From an uncultured Roseburia sp. (lineage in GTDB: Bacteria; Bacillota; Clostridia; Lachnospirales; Lachnospiraceae), in the NCBI GenBank assembly GCA_900548205.1, contig URJS01000005.1, positions 3,814-67,813 of the forward strand: a stretch of 64,000 nt of DNA, read 5' to 3'. Positions 1-9,217 of this stretch are shown piece after piece. Under the pieces are notes generated by a model that had not been told where the DNA came from, did no database searches, and saw only the letters and a program-made list of their open reading frames with translations. The translations under genes were made by a program, and so were the position numbers. Numbering within the stretch: the stretch's first letter is position 1; each line of letters opens with the position of its first letter.

Positions 1-27
1 TTTGATTTTCTTAAATAGAAAGAATAT

Positions 28-453
28 TCATTCAAATATAGTACTCTGCTCCTGATTTTTCATTTTTACAACAATATACGGATAGCTTGGACTCGCCGCT
101 ACATTTTCTCCCTTTCTCGGTCCGATAAGCTCCGTGTCGAATAAAACGGCGTTCGAGGTAAGGTAGCACGCCTTGATCCGGATGCTGTAGCCTCCGGTCG
201 CCTGCTCTCCATAGCCGCGCACAATATAAAGGTCCTCCTCAAGCTCATAGGTCATTTTAAAATCCGCCGCCTTTTTCTCCTCGATCATCCCCAAGAGCTC
301 CTCCGGTATCTGGTCCTCCTCCACAATCGAGTATTCAATATCCGCAACCTTCGTCCGGTTGGTCTCCTCCACACTGCATCCGCTTATCATACATCCCAAA
401 AACACGGCGGCAAAAAGAAGCCAGCCCCTGCTCCGTTTTTCTCTCCGGTTCAT
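28..453 (-). CDS. PrcB-like lipoprotein
   Basis: A 141-residue secreted protein. A basic start and hydrophobic stretch (about residues 10-24) end in an ISGC lipobox, so Cys26 is the likely lipidated residue and the protein should be anchored outside the membrane. The C-terminal half contains TGGYSI at about 86-91, which resembles the core of the PrcB C-terminal domain (protease complex subunit family). The start is supported by a GGGGGTG ribosome site six bases upstream. Function is unknown; the family link rests on that short motif and on overall size, so it is moderate. It is transcribed away from plsC. Confidence 0.7.
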   Translation of the reverse strand: MNRREKRSRGWLLFAAVFLGCMISGCSVEETNRTKVADIEYSIVEEDQIPEELLGMIEEKKAADFKMTYELEEDLYIVRGYGEQATGGYSIRIKACYLTSNAVLFDTELIGPRKGENVAASPSYPYIVVKMKNQEQSTIFE

Positions 454-528
454 TGACGCACCCCCAGTTTTGCTTCTATCCTCATTCTATGCGCCCTCCC
501 CAAAAAATATGACACTTTTATTCTCCGG

Positions 529-557
529 TTGCCTTTCCCTGCTTTTCCCTTTATAAT
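529..557 (+). promoter_or_regulatory. promoter of plsC
   Basis: TTGCCT (529-534) and a perfect TATAAT (552-557) are separated by 17 bases, 45 bases before the plsC start. This fits a housekeeping sigma-A promoter. Confidence 0.65.
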
Positions 558-601
558 GGTTCTGGTACAAATAAGTATATACATGTTAGGAAGGACTATT
601 T

Positions 602-1339
602 ATGCTTCGTTTTATTCTTGTTCTCTTATTTCTTACGCTCTATTTACTGATCGGAATCCCGATTCTCGGAATCGAATGGATCATCGCCAAATTTCATCCA
701 TATGCCGCAGAGATCAGCCAGCTTCGTATGGTGCAGTGGGCGTTTCGGATGATCCTTATCCTCTCAGGCACAAAGCTGACCGTCATCGGAGAGGAAAACG
801 TCCCGACCGACCAGCCGGTCCTCTACATCGGAAATCACAAAAGCTTTTTTGACATCGTCATCACCTATGCGCGGTGTCCGCGTCTGACCGGCTACGTCTC
901 CAAGGATTCCATGAAAAAAGTACCGCTGCTCTCCCTCTGGATGAAGCGACTGCACTGTCTGTTCTTAAACCGTGAGGATGTAAAGGAAGGGCTGAAGACA
1001 ATCCTTGCCGGAATTGAGAATATAAAAAACGGGATTTCTATGTGCATCTTTCCGGAGGGCACAAGAAATGCGACGGACGAGCTGCTTCTGCCGTTTAAGG
1101 AGGGCAGCTTTAAGATGGCGGAAAAGACCGGCTGCCCGATCATTCCGATGGCGCTGACAAACTCTGCAGATATTTTTGAAAATCATCTGCCAAAAATAAA
1201 ATCAACGCATGTGATCCTTCAATACGGAAAACCGATCTATCCAAACGAGCTTGATAAGGACACACGCAAAAAGCTTGGCAGCTATTGTCAGACGATCATC
1301 GGCGATATGCTGAAGGAACAGAGAAAGGAGCCGCACTAA
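602..1339 (+). CDS. plsC: 1-acyl-sn-glycerol-3-phosphate acyltransferase
   Basis: This 245-residue membrane enzyme should acylate lysophosphatidic acid to phosphatidic acid in phospholipid synthesis. The family signatures are visible: NHKSFFD at 78-84 (the H-X4-D catalytic motif, His79 and Asp84) and FPEGTR at 150-155 for glycerophosphate binding. A hydrophobic N-terminal segment (about 1-28) anchors it to the membrane. The length is normal. An AGGAAGG ribosome site precedes the ATG. It is a single gene with its own promoter, and its stop codon overlaps the end of the convergent diguanylate cyclase gene by four bases, inside a shared hairpin. Confidence 0.93.
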   Translation: MLRFILVLLFLTLYLLIGIPILGIEWIIAKFHPYAAEISQLRMVQWAFRMILILSGTKLTVIGEENVPTDQPVLYIGNHKSFFDIVITYARCPRLTGYVSKDSMKKVPLLSLWMKRLHCLFLNREDVKEGLKTILAGIENIKNGISMCIFPEGTRNATDELLLPFKEGSFKMAEKTGCPIIPMALTNSADIFENHLPKIKSTHVILQYGKPIYPNELDKDTRKKLGSYCQTIIGDMLKEQRKEPH

Positions 1340-1363
1340 AACCGCGCGGCTCCTTTCTCTGTT
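1317..1363. terminator. bidirectional terminator inside two gene ends
   Basis: An 18-base perfect inverted repeat (1317-1334 and 1346-1363) with an 11-base loop spans the stop codons of plsC (+) and the GGDEF gene (-). It codes for the last residues of both proteins and can fold in either transcript. The tails are only weakly U-rich. Confidence 0.75.
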
Positions 1364-3390
1364 TCACTCTCACCCTTCACTCTTAATGTATACCCGTCCT
1401 TGCCTCTCCGCTTTGTCTCATACAAAGCCTCGTCGGCATATTTATAATATTCCTGAAATTCACAGCTCTCATTAGTCGCATAAATCCCGACACTGCAGGT
1501 GATCTTTACATGGATCCTGCTTTCCTGCTGGAGCTTTTCCCGAAAACGCTTCATGATCTGTGCGATGTTTTCATGCGGATGCTCAATCTTTTCCATAAAG
1601 ACAACGAACTCATCGCCTCCGAGACGGTAAATAATATCCTCCGACCGGAACGTCATCTGAAGCAGCCATGAAAACTCCTTTAAGACCTCATCGCCAACCA
1701 TATGACCCTCATTGTCATTGATCTGCTTAAAGTTATCAATGTCTAAGATCAGCATGATATTATAGGGATTCGGCCTTTGCTCCGCAAGCCTTGCACGCAT
1801 CTCCTTCTGCCCTGCCCTCGTGTTCAAAACTCCGGTAAGGGCGTCTGTCTGCGCCTCCTGCTGAAGCAGCTCCTGCCGCTTCATTTCCATGTCGATGTCC
1901 TGTAAATACCCCATCGCACAGCGTTCATGGGTGCCGACCTCCCGATAATCAAAAATCGTAATACGATACCAGCGGAAATCATCCGGAAAACCTCTCCTTG
2001 CCCGAAACTCAAGCGTTACCTTATGCTCCCCCGACTTAAATTCCAAAAGCGCATTCTGTAATTCCGTCAGATCGCGTTCCTCTATGATCCCGTCTCTGCG
2101 AAGCCGCACAAAGAGCTCCTCCGCCTTAACAACAGGCGTCTCTCCAAGATCACGCGCCTTTAAGAATAGGACCTCGTCCGTTTTCAGATCGTACTGGAAA
2201 ATGATCTGCATGGAAGCCTCCAGCACGCGCCTTAGCTTCTGTCTGCTCTTTTCCAGCTCCTCCTGCAAAAACCTCCGCTCGGAAATATCCTGGAGCACAC
2301 AGCCGCAGCTGCCTTTCTCCGGCTGAAAGGTATAGACCATCAGGTGCTTTTTGATTTCCGGTCGGTATTTCTCAAAAACCTTATCCTCGCCGAAATAAGC
2401 TGTTTCGTAGCAGTAATTGAGCCAGCTTTTATCCGCCTCGCAAAAAAGCTCAAAATATTTCTTGCCGATCAGCTCTCCATAGCTTACCCCGTAAAGGCTC
2501 GCATATTTCTGGTTTGTGTAGGAATATACCATATCCTCGGGATTCCCCTGCTCGTCAAAGACGATCCGGATCACGCAGCAGGCAACCGGGAGATTATCAA
2601 GATAATACTTCTGTAAGCGTTCCTCCTCCATGGAAGCCCTCTGCCCCTCCACAATGTCGCTAACGTCCGTGCGCGAAAGCAGAATCGTTTTCTTTGTCTC
2701 ATCCAGATAGCAAAACCTAAGCTTCTTATAAAACAGCTTTCCATTTTCCTGTATTGTGGCAAATAAAACAAACTCATCCTTATCACGCAGCTCATTTACC
2801 ACATACGGTATCTCCATCTTCTGCGTCAGGACTGCCTCCTCCTCAGGGATGACATACGCATGGTTAAATTCATGAAACACCTTGCGGTAATCATCCGAAT
2901 CCGTGGTCGGGAGAATCGCCGTCGTATGCTTCGACGGATAGAGCACAAAGGTCCCGTCATCCACATCAATATAGGACACAAAATCAAAGTCGGGATCGAC
3001 CGCCTTTACAATGACAGAATTATGTCCCATATCCTGCATATCCCTGCTCGCCAGAAGCAGCGTGTCTCTATTAGACGTCTCCATGAAGATCTCATGCCAC
3101 TCCATTGCTCCGTCCTCGCGGAACAGGCGCAGACTAAAGCGCTTTGGCGGCTTCTCTCCGTCAAGCACTGCGCGCAGATACTCTTTTGTCATAAACTGCT
3201 GCCACAGCTTCCTGTCAGACTTATGCACATATTTCTTAAAATACAGTTGCGACACCTCATCATAATCCAGCCATCTTCCGCACAATTTTTCCGTCATAGT
3301 ATCATGATGCATGAATAATAAATTCCCCTTTGCATCATACTCCCATATCCCCGCACAAAAATTTTTCATGATCTTAAATGTCTGTATCAT
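1336..3390 (-). CDS. multi-PAS diguanylate cyclase (GGDEF)
   Basis: This 684-residue soluble protein has PAS-like sensory regions over roughly residues 1-500 and a C-terminal GGDEF domain. The active-site motif is intact, GGDEF at 591-595, so it should make cyclic di-GMP from two GTP. RSED five residues upstream matches the RxxD inhibitory site, which suggests product feedback. No EAL or HD-GYP domain follows, and no membrane segment is evident, so the ligand is probably cytoplasmic. AGGGGAG lies seven bases before the ATG. The gene begins about 60 bases after murF ends and may be cotranscribed with it. Confidence 0.92.
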   Translation of the reverse strand: MIQTFKIMKNFCAGIWEYDAKGNLLFMHHDTMTEKLCGRWLDYDEVSQLYFKKYVHKSDRKLWQQFMTKEYLRAVLDGEKPPKRFSLRLFREDGAMEWHEIFMETSNRDTLLLASRDMQDMGHNSVIVKAVDPDFDFVSYIDVDDGTFVLYPSKHTTAILPTTDSDDYRKVFHEFNHAYVIPEEEAVLTQKMEIPYVVNELRDKDEFVLFATIQENGKLFYKKLRFCYLDETKKTILLSRTDVSDIVEGQRASMEEERLQKYYLDNLPVACCVIRIVFDEQGNPEDMVYSYTNQKYASLYGVSYGELIGKKYFELFCEADKSWLNYCYETAYFGEDKVFEKYRPEIKKHLMVYTFQPEKGSCGCVLQDISERRFLQEELEKSRQKLRRVLEASMQIIFQYDLKTDEVLFLKARDLGETPVVKAEELFVRLRRDGIIEERDLTELQNALLEFKSGEHKVTLEFRARRGFPDDFRWYRITIFDYREVGTHERCAMGYLQDIDMEMKRQELLQQEAQTDALTGVLNTRAGQKEMRARLAEQRPNPYNIMLILDIDNFKQINDNEGHMVGDEVLKEFSWLLQMTFRSEDIIYRLGGDEFVVFMEKIEHPHENIAQIMKRFREKLQQESRIHVKITCSVGIYATNESCEFQEYYKYADEALYETKRRGKDGYTLRVKGESETEKGAARF

Positions 3391-3439
3391 CTTCCCGCTC
3401 CCCTCTTTTGGGCATTTTTCTTTCGTTTCCTTCCCCTGC

Positions 3440-4852
3440 CTATGCCAGCAGCGCCTCTGTCACCGCTGTATATCCCATAAAATGCGAAGCCTTTACAAGA
3501 ATCGTATCGCCGCCCGTTTTATATTCCAGCAGTGCCGCAATCAGCGATTCCTTATCACCAAACTCCAGCACCTGCGTCTTGGGACTGAGACGGCGCACCT
3601 CCTTCGCCAGCGCTGCCGAAAGCTCCCCGCTGCAAAAGAGCACATCAATTCCTTTTCCGGCAAAATGTCTGCCCACCATTGCATGAAGCTCCCTCTCCTG
3701 CGCCCCGAGTTCTCCCATGTCTCCAAGCACCGCGATCTTACGTCCCGGCGCCTTTGCCAAAACATCCAGCGACGCCTTCATCGAAACAGGATTTGCATTA
3801 TAGCAGTCGTCAATCACCGTGATCCCGTCTTTTTTGATCAGATGGCTCCTTCCGCTGACCGTGCGCACCGCCGCAATTCCCTGCTTCATCTGCTCCGCCG
3901 AAAGCAGAAGCTCTCTGCCGACACAGACAGCAGCCAGCGCATTGTAAACGTTATGCTCTCCCGCAAGCGGAATCCTCACCGTAAACTGCTCCCTGCCCAT
4001 GTGAATGACTGCCTCTGTCTCCTCAATTCCGATCGTATGTACCCCGGTTGCATAGACCTCTTTTTCTGCCAGAGACCGTTCACCTGTCTCGTCTGTAAAT
4101 AAGGCAGCCTCCTTTTCCAGTCCGTAAAACATCACCGGCCTTCCGTTGACTGTCCGGATCTGTGCCAGCTTGTCATCATCGCCGTTTAAAACAACCGTTC
4201 CCTGCGGCGCTAAATGCGCAAAGCACTCTGTCTTTGCCTTTAAAATCCCGTCTCTTGTCTTTAAATTCTCCAAATGACAAAGACCGATATTGGTGATCAC
4301 GCAAATATCCGGCTGCGCCATATCTGAAAGCCGGTCCATTTCTCCAAATTCGGAAATGCCCATCTCAAGCACTGCAACCTCGTGTTCCTTACGGATTTTA
4401 AAAATCGTCAGCGGCAGACCGATCTCATTATTTAAGTTCCCTTCCGTCTTGAGCACACGGTATTTTTGCTCCAGCACAGACGCGATCATTTCCTTGGTAC
4501 TCGTCTTTCCGACACTTCCGGTAATACCCACAACCGGAATCCCAAGCACACGCCGGTAAAATTTTGCCAGCTGCTTCATTGCCGCCACGGCAGACTCCAC
4601 CAGAATATAAGGTCCCGGCGCATCGGAAAGCACATGCTCCGACAAAGCCGCCAGCGCCCCCTTGGCAAAGACAGACGGAATAAAGTCATGTCCGTCCGCA
4701 CGCGCGCCCTTGATCGGGATAAATAAAAATCCCGGCTCGACCAGACGGCTGTCGATCACAACGCCGCTCACCTCACAATCACGTTTCTCCTCCGTACCGA
4801 TATACGTTCCTCCGCACACGCGCGCGATATTCTCCAGCGTCATTCCTTCCAT
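3440..4852 (-). CDS. murF: UDP-N-acetylmuramoyl-tripeptide-D-Ala-D-Ala ligase
   Basis: MurF adds D-alanyl-D-alanine to the UDP-MurNAc-tripeptide, the last cytoplasmic step of the muropeptide. About 470 residues, normal for the family. The Mur-ligase ATP site GITGSVGKTST is at about 109-119, and the central-domain stretch EMGISEFGEMDRL follows. I prefer the ATG at 4852 because AGGTG sits six bases upstream; a GTG at 4861 in the same frame directly after the ddl stop is the alternative. It lies immediately downstream of ddl, whose product is its substrate, so the two form an operon. Confidence 0.95.
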   Translation of the reverse strand: MEGMTLENIARVCGGTYIGTEEKRDCEVSGVVIDSRLVEPGFLFIPIKGARADGHDFIPSVFAKGALAALSEHVLSDAPGPYILVESAVAAMKQLAKFYRRVLGIPVVGITGSVGKTSTKEMIASVLEQKYRVLKTEGNLNNEIGLPLTIFKIRKEHEVAVLEMGISEFGEMDRLSDMAQPDICVITNIGLCHLENLKTRDGILKAKTECFAHLAPQGTVVLNGDDDKLAQIRTVNGRPVMFYGLEKEAALFTDETGERSLAEKEVYATGVHTIGIEETEAVIHMGREQFTVRIPLAGEHNVYNALAAVCVGRELLLSAEQMKQGIAAVRTVSGRSHLIKKDGITVIDDCYNANPVSMKASLDVLAKAPGRKIAVLGDMGELGAQERELHAMVGRHFAGKGIDVLFCSGELSAALAKEVRRLSPKTQVLEFGDKESLIAALLEYKTGGDTILVKASHFMGYTAVTEALLA

Positions 4853-4861
4853 AGACTTCAC

Positions 4862-5914
4862 CTACCCCTCGTATTTGCGCAGAGAAAGCGCTATGATCTT
4901 CTCACAAAGCTCCTTGAAATCCATTCCGGCTGCCTGCGCCTCCTGCGGGAGCAGACTTGTCGGCGTCATACCGGGGAGCGTATTCGCCTCCAGACAGTAC
5001 ATATTCCCCGCTTCATCCAACAAAAAATCTGAGCGGGAATATACTTCCAGTCCTAATACCTCCGCTGTCTGCTTTGCATACTGCTGCATCTTTTCCGCCA
5101 ATGCAGAAGAAAGCTCTGCCGGACAGGTCTCCACCGCGCTGCCCGCCTTATATTTATTCTTATAGTCATAAAAGCCCTGAACGGGCGCGATCTCGATCAC
5201 AGGCAGCGCCTCGCCGTCAAGCACACCGACCGAAAACTCCCGTCCTGTGATAAGCTGCTCCACGATCAGTCTCTCCTCTATCTCAAACGCCGCCTCACAT
5301 GCCGCTTCGTACTCCTGCTGCGAATGCACGATCTCAACGCCGATGCTTGAGCCGCCGCAGCACGGCTTTACAATACAGGGCAGCGTCAGCCCAAGCGCGT
5401 CAAGCACCCGCTCCTCCCCTTTTTTGATGCACGCTCCTTTGGGGGTCGGGATCCCATGCATCGAAAAAAGCTGCTTTGCCCTTCCCTTATCCATCGCCAA
5501 CGCACTTCCCACATAACCGCTGCCTGTGTAACGGATGCCGAACAGATCAAACGTCGCCTGGATCCTTCCGTCCTCTCCGTTTGCTCCGTGAAGCCCCATA
5601 AACACAAGGTCTGCCATCCGGCACAATGCCAGAACATTCGGTCCAAAGAAACAATCCGACTGATCCTTCCGCTGTGCTTTGATCCGCGCAAGGTCCGGGG
5701 CTGTCTGGGAAATTTCCTCCGCCTTAACGCTTACCTCCTCTCCACGCTCAAAAATACCAAAAAGATCCTCCTCTTTATCGCTATATCCCATAAAAACATC
5801 AAGTACGATCACCTGATGTCCGTTTTCTCTCAACGCTCCTGCAACCATCTCACTGGTCTTAAACGACACGTCACGCTCCGTACTAAGACCTCCGGCTAAT
5901 ACAACAATTCTCAT
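4862..5914 (-). CDS. ddl: D-alanine-D-alanine ligase
   Basis: This 350-residue cytoplasmic ATP-grasp enzyme joins two D-alanines for peptidoglycan. Visible motifs are the N-terminal VVLAGGLSTERDVS loop, HGANGEDG at about 113-120, the grasp-loop region VKPCCGGSSIGV, and the metal/ATP end LEANTLPGMTPTSLLP. Length is typical for the family. An AAGGAG site lies upstream of the ATG. The stop codon abuts the murF start region, giving a ddl-murF operon that makes and uses the dipeptide. Confidence 0.96.
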   Translation of the reverse strand: MRIVVLAGGLSTERDVSFKTSEMVAGALRENGHQVIVLDVFMGYSDKEEDLFGIFERGEEVSVKAEEISQTAPDLARIKAQRKDQSDCFFGPNVLALCRMADLVFMGLHGANGEDGRIQATFDLFGIRYTGSGYVGSALAMDKGRAKQLFSMHGIPTPKGACIKKGEERVLDALGLTLPCIVKPCCGGSSIGVEIVHSQQEYEAACEAAFEIEERLIVEQLITGREFSVGVLDGEALPVIEIAPVQGFYDYKNKYKAGSAVETCPAELSSALAEKMQQYAKQTAEVLGLEVYSRSDFLLDEAGNMYCLEANTLPGMTPTSLLPQEAQAAGMDFKELCEKIIALSLRKYEG

Positions 5915-6054
5915 CGTAGCTGCTCTCCTTCAACAAAACTTTCTCTCGCTTTATCATATATCTTTTTCATTGCCGTGGCAAGAAAAAACCTTGTGAATTC
6001 CAAACAAACGCCCGCATGACACGCTCCTCCTGTTCTGGCACTTATCTGCCGTTT

Positions 6055-6357
6055 TTATAGACTAACTGCCTCCGCCATCTCTGCCAACCACAAAAACAGC
6101 TGTCTTGCAAGCAGCTCATCCCCCTTTATCATGCTTCCGTATCGGTAAATGTCATCTCTGACCTTATCCTGCTTTTCTAAATCCCCCAGCTCAAGAAAAA
6201 TGTGCTTTAATAAGCTTATCCGCACATAATCCACCTCATAAACACACGCAATATGCTCCAGCAGCCCCCGGTTCTCCTGTATCATATGCAGCAGCAGCTT
6301 ACTCTGCTCTAAGTTCCTTTTTCCTGCCTTATTCTTTTCATCTTTTGTATTTCTCAT
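6055..6357 (-). CDS. small hypothetical protein
   Basis: About 100 residues, rich in charged and leucine-containing helical segments (for example LLHMIQENRGLLEHIACVYE), with no signal peptide or membrane span. The composition looks like real coding sequence, but no ribosome site is convincing at the chosen ATG (6357) or at ATGs at 6384 and 6399. I do not recognise a family. It lies alone between ddl and the repeat-bearing region upstream. Confidence 0.5.
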   Translation of the reverse strand: MRNTKDEKNKAGKRNLEQSKLLLHMIQENRGLLEHIACVYEVDYVRISLLKHIFLELGDLEKQDKVRDDIYRYGSMIKGDELLARQLFLWLAEMAEAVSL

Positions 6358-6572
6358 TTTTCTTTTCTGCCATGCGGGCCTCATGAAAACTACAATCATA
6401 ATTATATGTCATTTATACTATATGCATATGCGCAATCCGTGCAGAAACAATGCGTAATGCAGTTTTGGCAGGACGCGCAGACCGTGTTTCCAAACAAAGA
6501 ATCTCGCAGGCGAGATTCTCCGCCTGCGGCGGGTCGCATCAGCGACACAGTTCCATTCCGCCGCAGTGCGAT

Positions 6573-6626
6573 CCCCCGGAGGGGTTTTGCTTTATAGGGG
6601 AGGAACTTTCCTATAAAGCAAAAAAA
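6573..6626. repeat. hairpin repeat, family 2, copy A
   Basis: The 5' part ATCCCCCGGAGGGG followed by TTTTGCTTTATA is 24/26 identical to 9292-9316. A 14-bp stem (6585-6598 with 6610-6623) follows. The rest of this noncoding stretch (6400-6694) holds other short GC-rich dyads around 6500-6540 and the hpf terminator; no gene is seen in it. Confidence 0.6.
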
Positions 6627-6671
6627 GGAGAGCACCCGCCCAACGAATCTAAATTCATTGGGCGGGCGCTC
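6620..6671 (-). terminator. terminator of hpf
   Basis: A 19-bp stem (6630-6648 with 6653-6671, two G-U pairs) and four-base loop lie just after the hpf stop, followed on the minus strand by TCCTTTTTTT. This is a strong intrinsic terminator. Confidence 0.9.
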
Positions 6672-6694
6672 CCGCTTCTCATACGTCCCTGTCC

Positions 6695-7225
6695 TTAATC
6701 CTCCGGCTCGATCAGTCCGTAAGTATTTCCCTTTCTCTTATAGACGACGTTGACCTCCTCGGTCTCTGCATTAATAAACACAAAGAAATCATGGCCCAGC
6801 AGCTCCATCTGCACACAGGCATCCTCGGCATACATCGGCTTCATGGAAAATTTCTTACTTCTCGTAATCCGGATCTCCTCATCCTCCTGCGGCATCTGCT
6901 CTAAGAACTCCTGCTTAAATACGGCTGCAGCATTCTGGTGCTTGGTCACAAGCTTCGTCCGGTACTTCTTGAGCTGGCGCTCAATGACCTCCTCCACGAG
7001 ATCGATCGATACATACATATCGCTGCTCACCTGCTCGGAGCGGACGTAATTCCCCTTCATCGGTATCGTAACCTCCGCCTTCTGTCTCTCCTTCTCCACG
7101 CTCAATGTCACATATACGTCTGTGTCCGGTGTAAAATACTTCTCAAGCTTTTGAAGCTTGTCCTCAACCGCTGCCTTAAGTCCGTCTGTCAACTCGATAT
7201 TTCTTCCTGTAATCCTGATCCTCAT
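6695..7225 (-). CDS. hpf: ribosome hibernation promoting factor, long form
   Basis: This 176-residue protein binds the small ribosomal subunit and promotes 100S dimers in stationary phase. The N-terminal S30AE domain (MRIRITGRNIELTDGLK onward) and the C-terminal dimerisation domain (FSMKPMYAEDACVQMELLGHDF) are both present, as in Gram-positive long HPF. The start at 7225 is chosen because AGGGGGC lies just upstream; an ATG 42 bases earlier has no such site. It is a single gene with its own promoter and strong terminator. Confidence 0.95.
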   Translation of the reverse strand: MRIRITGRNIELTDGLKAAVEDKLQKLEKYFTPDTDVYVTLSVEKERQKAEVTIPMKGNYVRSEQVSSDMYVSIDLVEEVIERQLKKYRTKLVTKHQNAAAVFKQEFLEQMPQEDEEIRITRSKKFSMKPMYAEDACVQMELLGHDFFVFINAETEEVNVVYKRKGNTYGLIEPED

Positions 7226-7273
7226 GATGTCTGCCCCCTTGTGGTTTATTTGATACAGATATATCATGTCTTT

Positions 7274-7301
7274 ATTATAACATATTTCCGCATTATATCA
7301 A
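7274..7301 (-). promoter_or_regulatory. promoter of hpf
   Basis: On the minus strand TTGATA (7296-7301) and TATAAT (7274-7279) are spaced 16 bases apart, about 50 bases before the hpf start, in an AT-rich stretch. Confidence 0.65.
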
Positions 7302-7347
7302 GAAAATATATGCATTTTATATAAATTTTTCAGAATATTTAGAAATA

Positions 7348-9051
7348 CTATGCGAGTGTCAGCGCAAGATAGCCCTGCTCTCCTGCAAACCAATCCTTCA
7401 TCCCTTCCGGCAGCCACAGCATTCCCGGCATCTGCCCGTAGCGCACGCGGCTTGTCCCGCTCTCAGTCAGTAAAGCCGGAAGCTTCTCCTTTAACCTGTC
7501 CCGCGCAAGCGTTGTCTCGACGATCACCAGCGTATCGTCCTCTTTCTCATAGAGCAGCAGCTCCTCCTCCCCAGTTTCTTCCTGCAGCAGAAACGCTCCG
7601 CCGCCCGCTCTCTCGCAAAGCGCGATCGCATAAGCCACAGCCTGCTCATCCCACTGCACATATCCGTCACAGCGCAGCTTCCCGTCGCGAAGTCTGACAT
7701 AATCTTTCACTGCCAGCGCCTTCATCGTACTCCCGCTCTCCTGCGCAGAGAGGGCTGTCATGGTGATGTGCTCCTGCTCTCTCGTATCAGGAAAGGCACG
7801 CAAAAAACCAAGACGCTCATAATAGCGCATCAGCTCCTCTCCTGCCGGAGCAAGCAAAAGCGGCTGTCCGTAGTGCTCTTTCGCAAAGCTTAAAATCCTT
7901 GCCGCATATCCCCGTCCCCGGTATTCGGGAAGCGTCGCCACCGCATAAACGTAGCGTGCGGCAGTCTCCTCCCCGTTATGCTCATAATTCACCGGTAAAA
8001 AGCTTGCCATCGAGACGATTTTTCCGTCCTCATGCAGTACCAGCATATTAGAATCTGTCATACGATTTTCCATATAAAAATCAATATACGACGCTTCATC
8101 TCCAAAGCAGACCTCCCAAAGCTCCTTGATCTGCTCACCTTCCTCCTCTTTCCTTGCATACACCACTTCGCTCTCTATGGCGTCATACTTCTCCAGTAAA
8201 ATTTCTGGATAATAAGATAATTTTGCCTTGCGGAGCCCCAGATCTCCGGTGTCCTCCTCACGGTTCACATAAGCATAGCCCTCGCAGGCATGGAGGACAA
8301 ACTGTTGATTGATCATCGGATAAGCTCCCTGCATGTCCGGAAACGCCTTTTCAAAATGTACGACAAACGTGTCGGAATTCAGCGGTTCTCCCATCGTAAA
8401 TGCGACGATCTCTCCCTCTCTGCGGAGCACGCCTCCGATGAGTCCAAGCTCCTTTCGGTTGTCAAATGCCTCATGCAGCACCGAAACCTCTTTCTCCATC
8501 TCCTCATTCCACTTCTCTGAGCGCATTTTCATCCATGTGTAGGTCATTGTGCGGCACTCCTCCAGATTTTCATCCGACAACGGCTCATAACTCCAGTCAC
8601 CGCCATCCTTAAAGCGCGCAATATGATTCCGCTTACCATGCAGCTTTTTTCCGGACAAGCTTGCCAGCTTCTCTCGCGCATAAATATAATCAAAATCATC
8701 CCTCTGCGGCTCGATCAGGAATTTTTCCGGAAACCACAGCGAAAGCTGCTCTGCATCCTCCTTAGAAAGCGGAGACATGTAAAGCTTCTGTCCGTCTTGT
8801 CTGCAGCGGCTAAGCAGCTCCTCGATCGCCCCGCGCTTATCTCCCGCACCAGCCGGATAGGAATAGCAGTATTTGTCTCCCTGCACAGAGCGAATGACAA
8901 GACAGCCGCAAAGCTGTCCAACCGCTACCCCATAAATCTTTCTCCAAATAAAATTATTCGCAAATGTATATTCGCAGGCATTCCGGTCGTCCTCGGCAAG
9001 CCTTTGGCTCATCCACTCCCGATCCTGCAGCGTAATCTCATGAAATTCCAT
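7348..9051 (-). CDS. DUF2156-GNAT acetyltransferase fusion
   Basis: A 567-residue soluble protein. Residues 1 to about 290 look like a DUF2156 (phosphatidylglycerol lysyltransferase C-terminal type) domain, itself a double GNAT fold, with KKLHGKRNHIARF and the YPMINQQF stretch. Residues about 300-430 form a classical GNAT domain with acetyl-CoA loop LPEYRGRGYAARIL. About 135 further residues have no motif I recognise. The substrate is unknown: there are no membrane helices, so lipid aminoacylation as in MprF is not implied. AAGGAG precedes the ATG. Two palindromes lie in the upstream 100 bases. Confidence 0.8.
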   Translation of the reverse strand: MEFHEITLQDREWMSQRLAEDDRNACEYTFANNFIWRKIYGVAVGQLCGCLVIRSVQGDKYCYSYPAGAGDKRGAIEELLSRCRQDGQKLYMSPLSKEDAEQLSLWFPEKFLIEPQRDDFDYIYAREKLASLSGKKLHGKRNHIARFKDGGDWSYEPLSDENLEECRTMTYTWMKMRSEKWNEEMEKEVSVLHEAFDNRKELGLIGGVLRREGEIVAFTMGEPLNSDTFVVHFEKAFPDMQGAYPMINQQFVLHACEGYAYVNREEDTGDLGLRKAKLSYYPEILLEKYDAIESEVVYARKEEEGEQIKELWEVCFGDEASYIDFYMENRMTDSNMLVLHEDGKIVSMASFLPVNYEHNGEETAARYVYAVATLPEYRGRGYAARILSFAKEHYGQPLLLAPAGEELMRYYERLGFLRAFPDTREQEHITMTALSAQESGSTMKALAVKDYVRLRDGKLRCDGYVQWDEQAVAYAIALCERAGGGAFLLQEETGEEELLLYEKEDDTLVIVETTLARDRLKEKLPALLTESGTSRVRYGQMPGMLWLPEGMKDWFAGEQGYLALTLA

Positions 9052-9090
9052 ATCTATTGTTTTACTCCTTTAATTTCTTAAGCATTGTAT

Positions 9091-9109
9091 GATGTCATTA
9101 TATGACATC
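9091..9109. promoter_or_regulatory. palindrome over a -10-like sequence
   Basis: GATGTCATTATATGACATC is a perfect 7-5-7 dyad 40 bases before the DUF2156-GNAT start. Read on the minus strand it contains TATAAT, so a bound regulator could block a promoter there. No good -35 element is visible. Confidence 0.45.
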
Positions 9110-9124
9110 GCTCTCCAAATATAC

Positions 9125-9139
9125 TGTGACACAGTCACA
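9125..9139. promoter_or_regulatory. TGTGAC-GTCACA palindrome
   Basis: TGTGACACAGTCACA is a perfect 6-3-6 dyad, resembling a CRP/FNR-type half-site pair but with one base less in the spacer. It is about 75 bases upstream of the DUF2156-GNAT start. Confidence 0.4.
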
Positions 9140-9217
9140 ATAGACCATGTCGCAGGATTCTCCGCAGTGTGATCCTGCGGAATTTTTCTCTGGAGAACGA
9201 AGTCCCCCAAATAGCAG

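Noticed and set aside
6402..6635. A 77-codon minus-strand reading frame
   Set aside because: It overlaps repeats and dyads, has no ribosome site and its sequence is repeat-derived.
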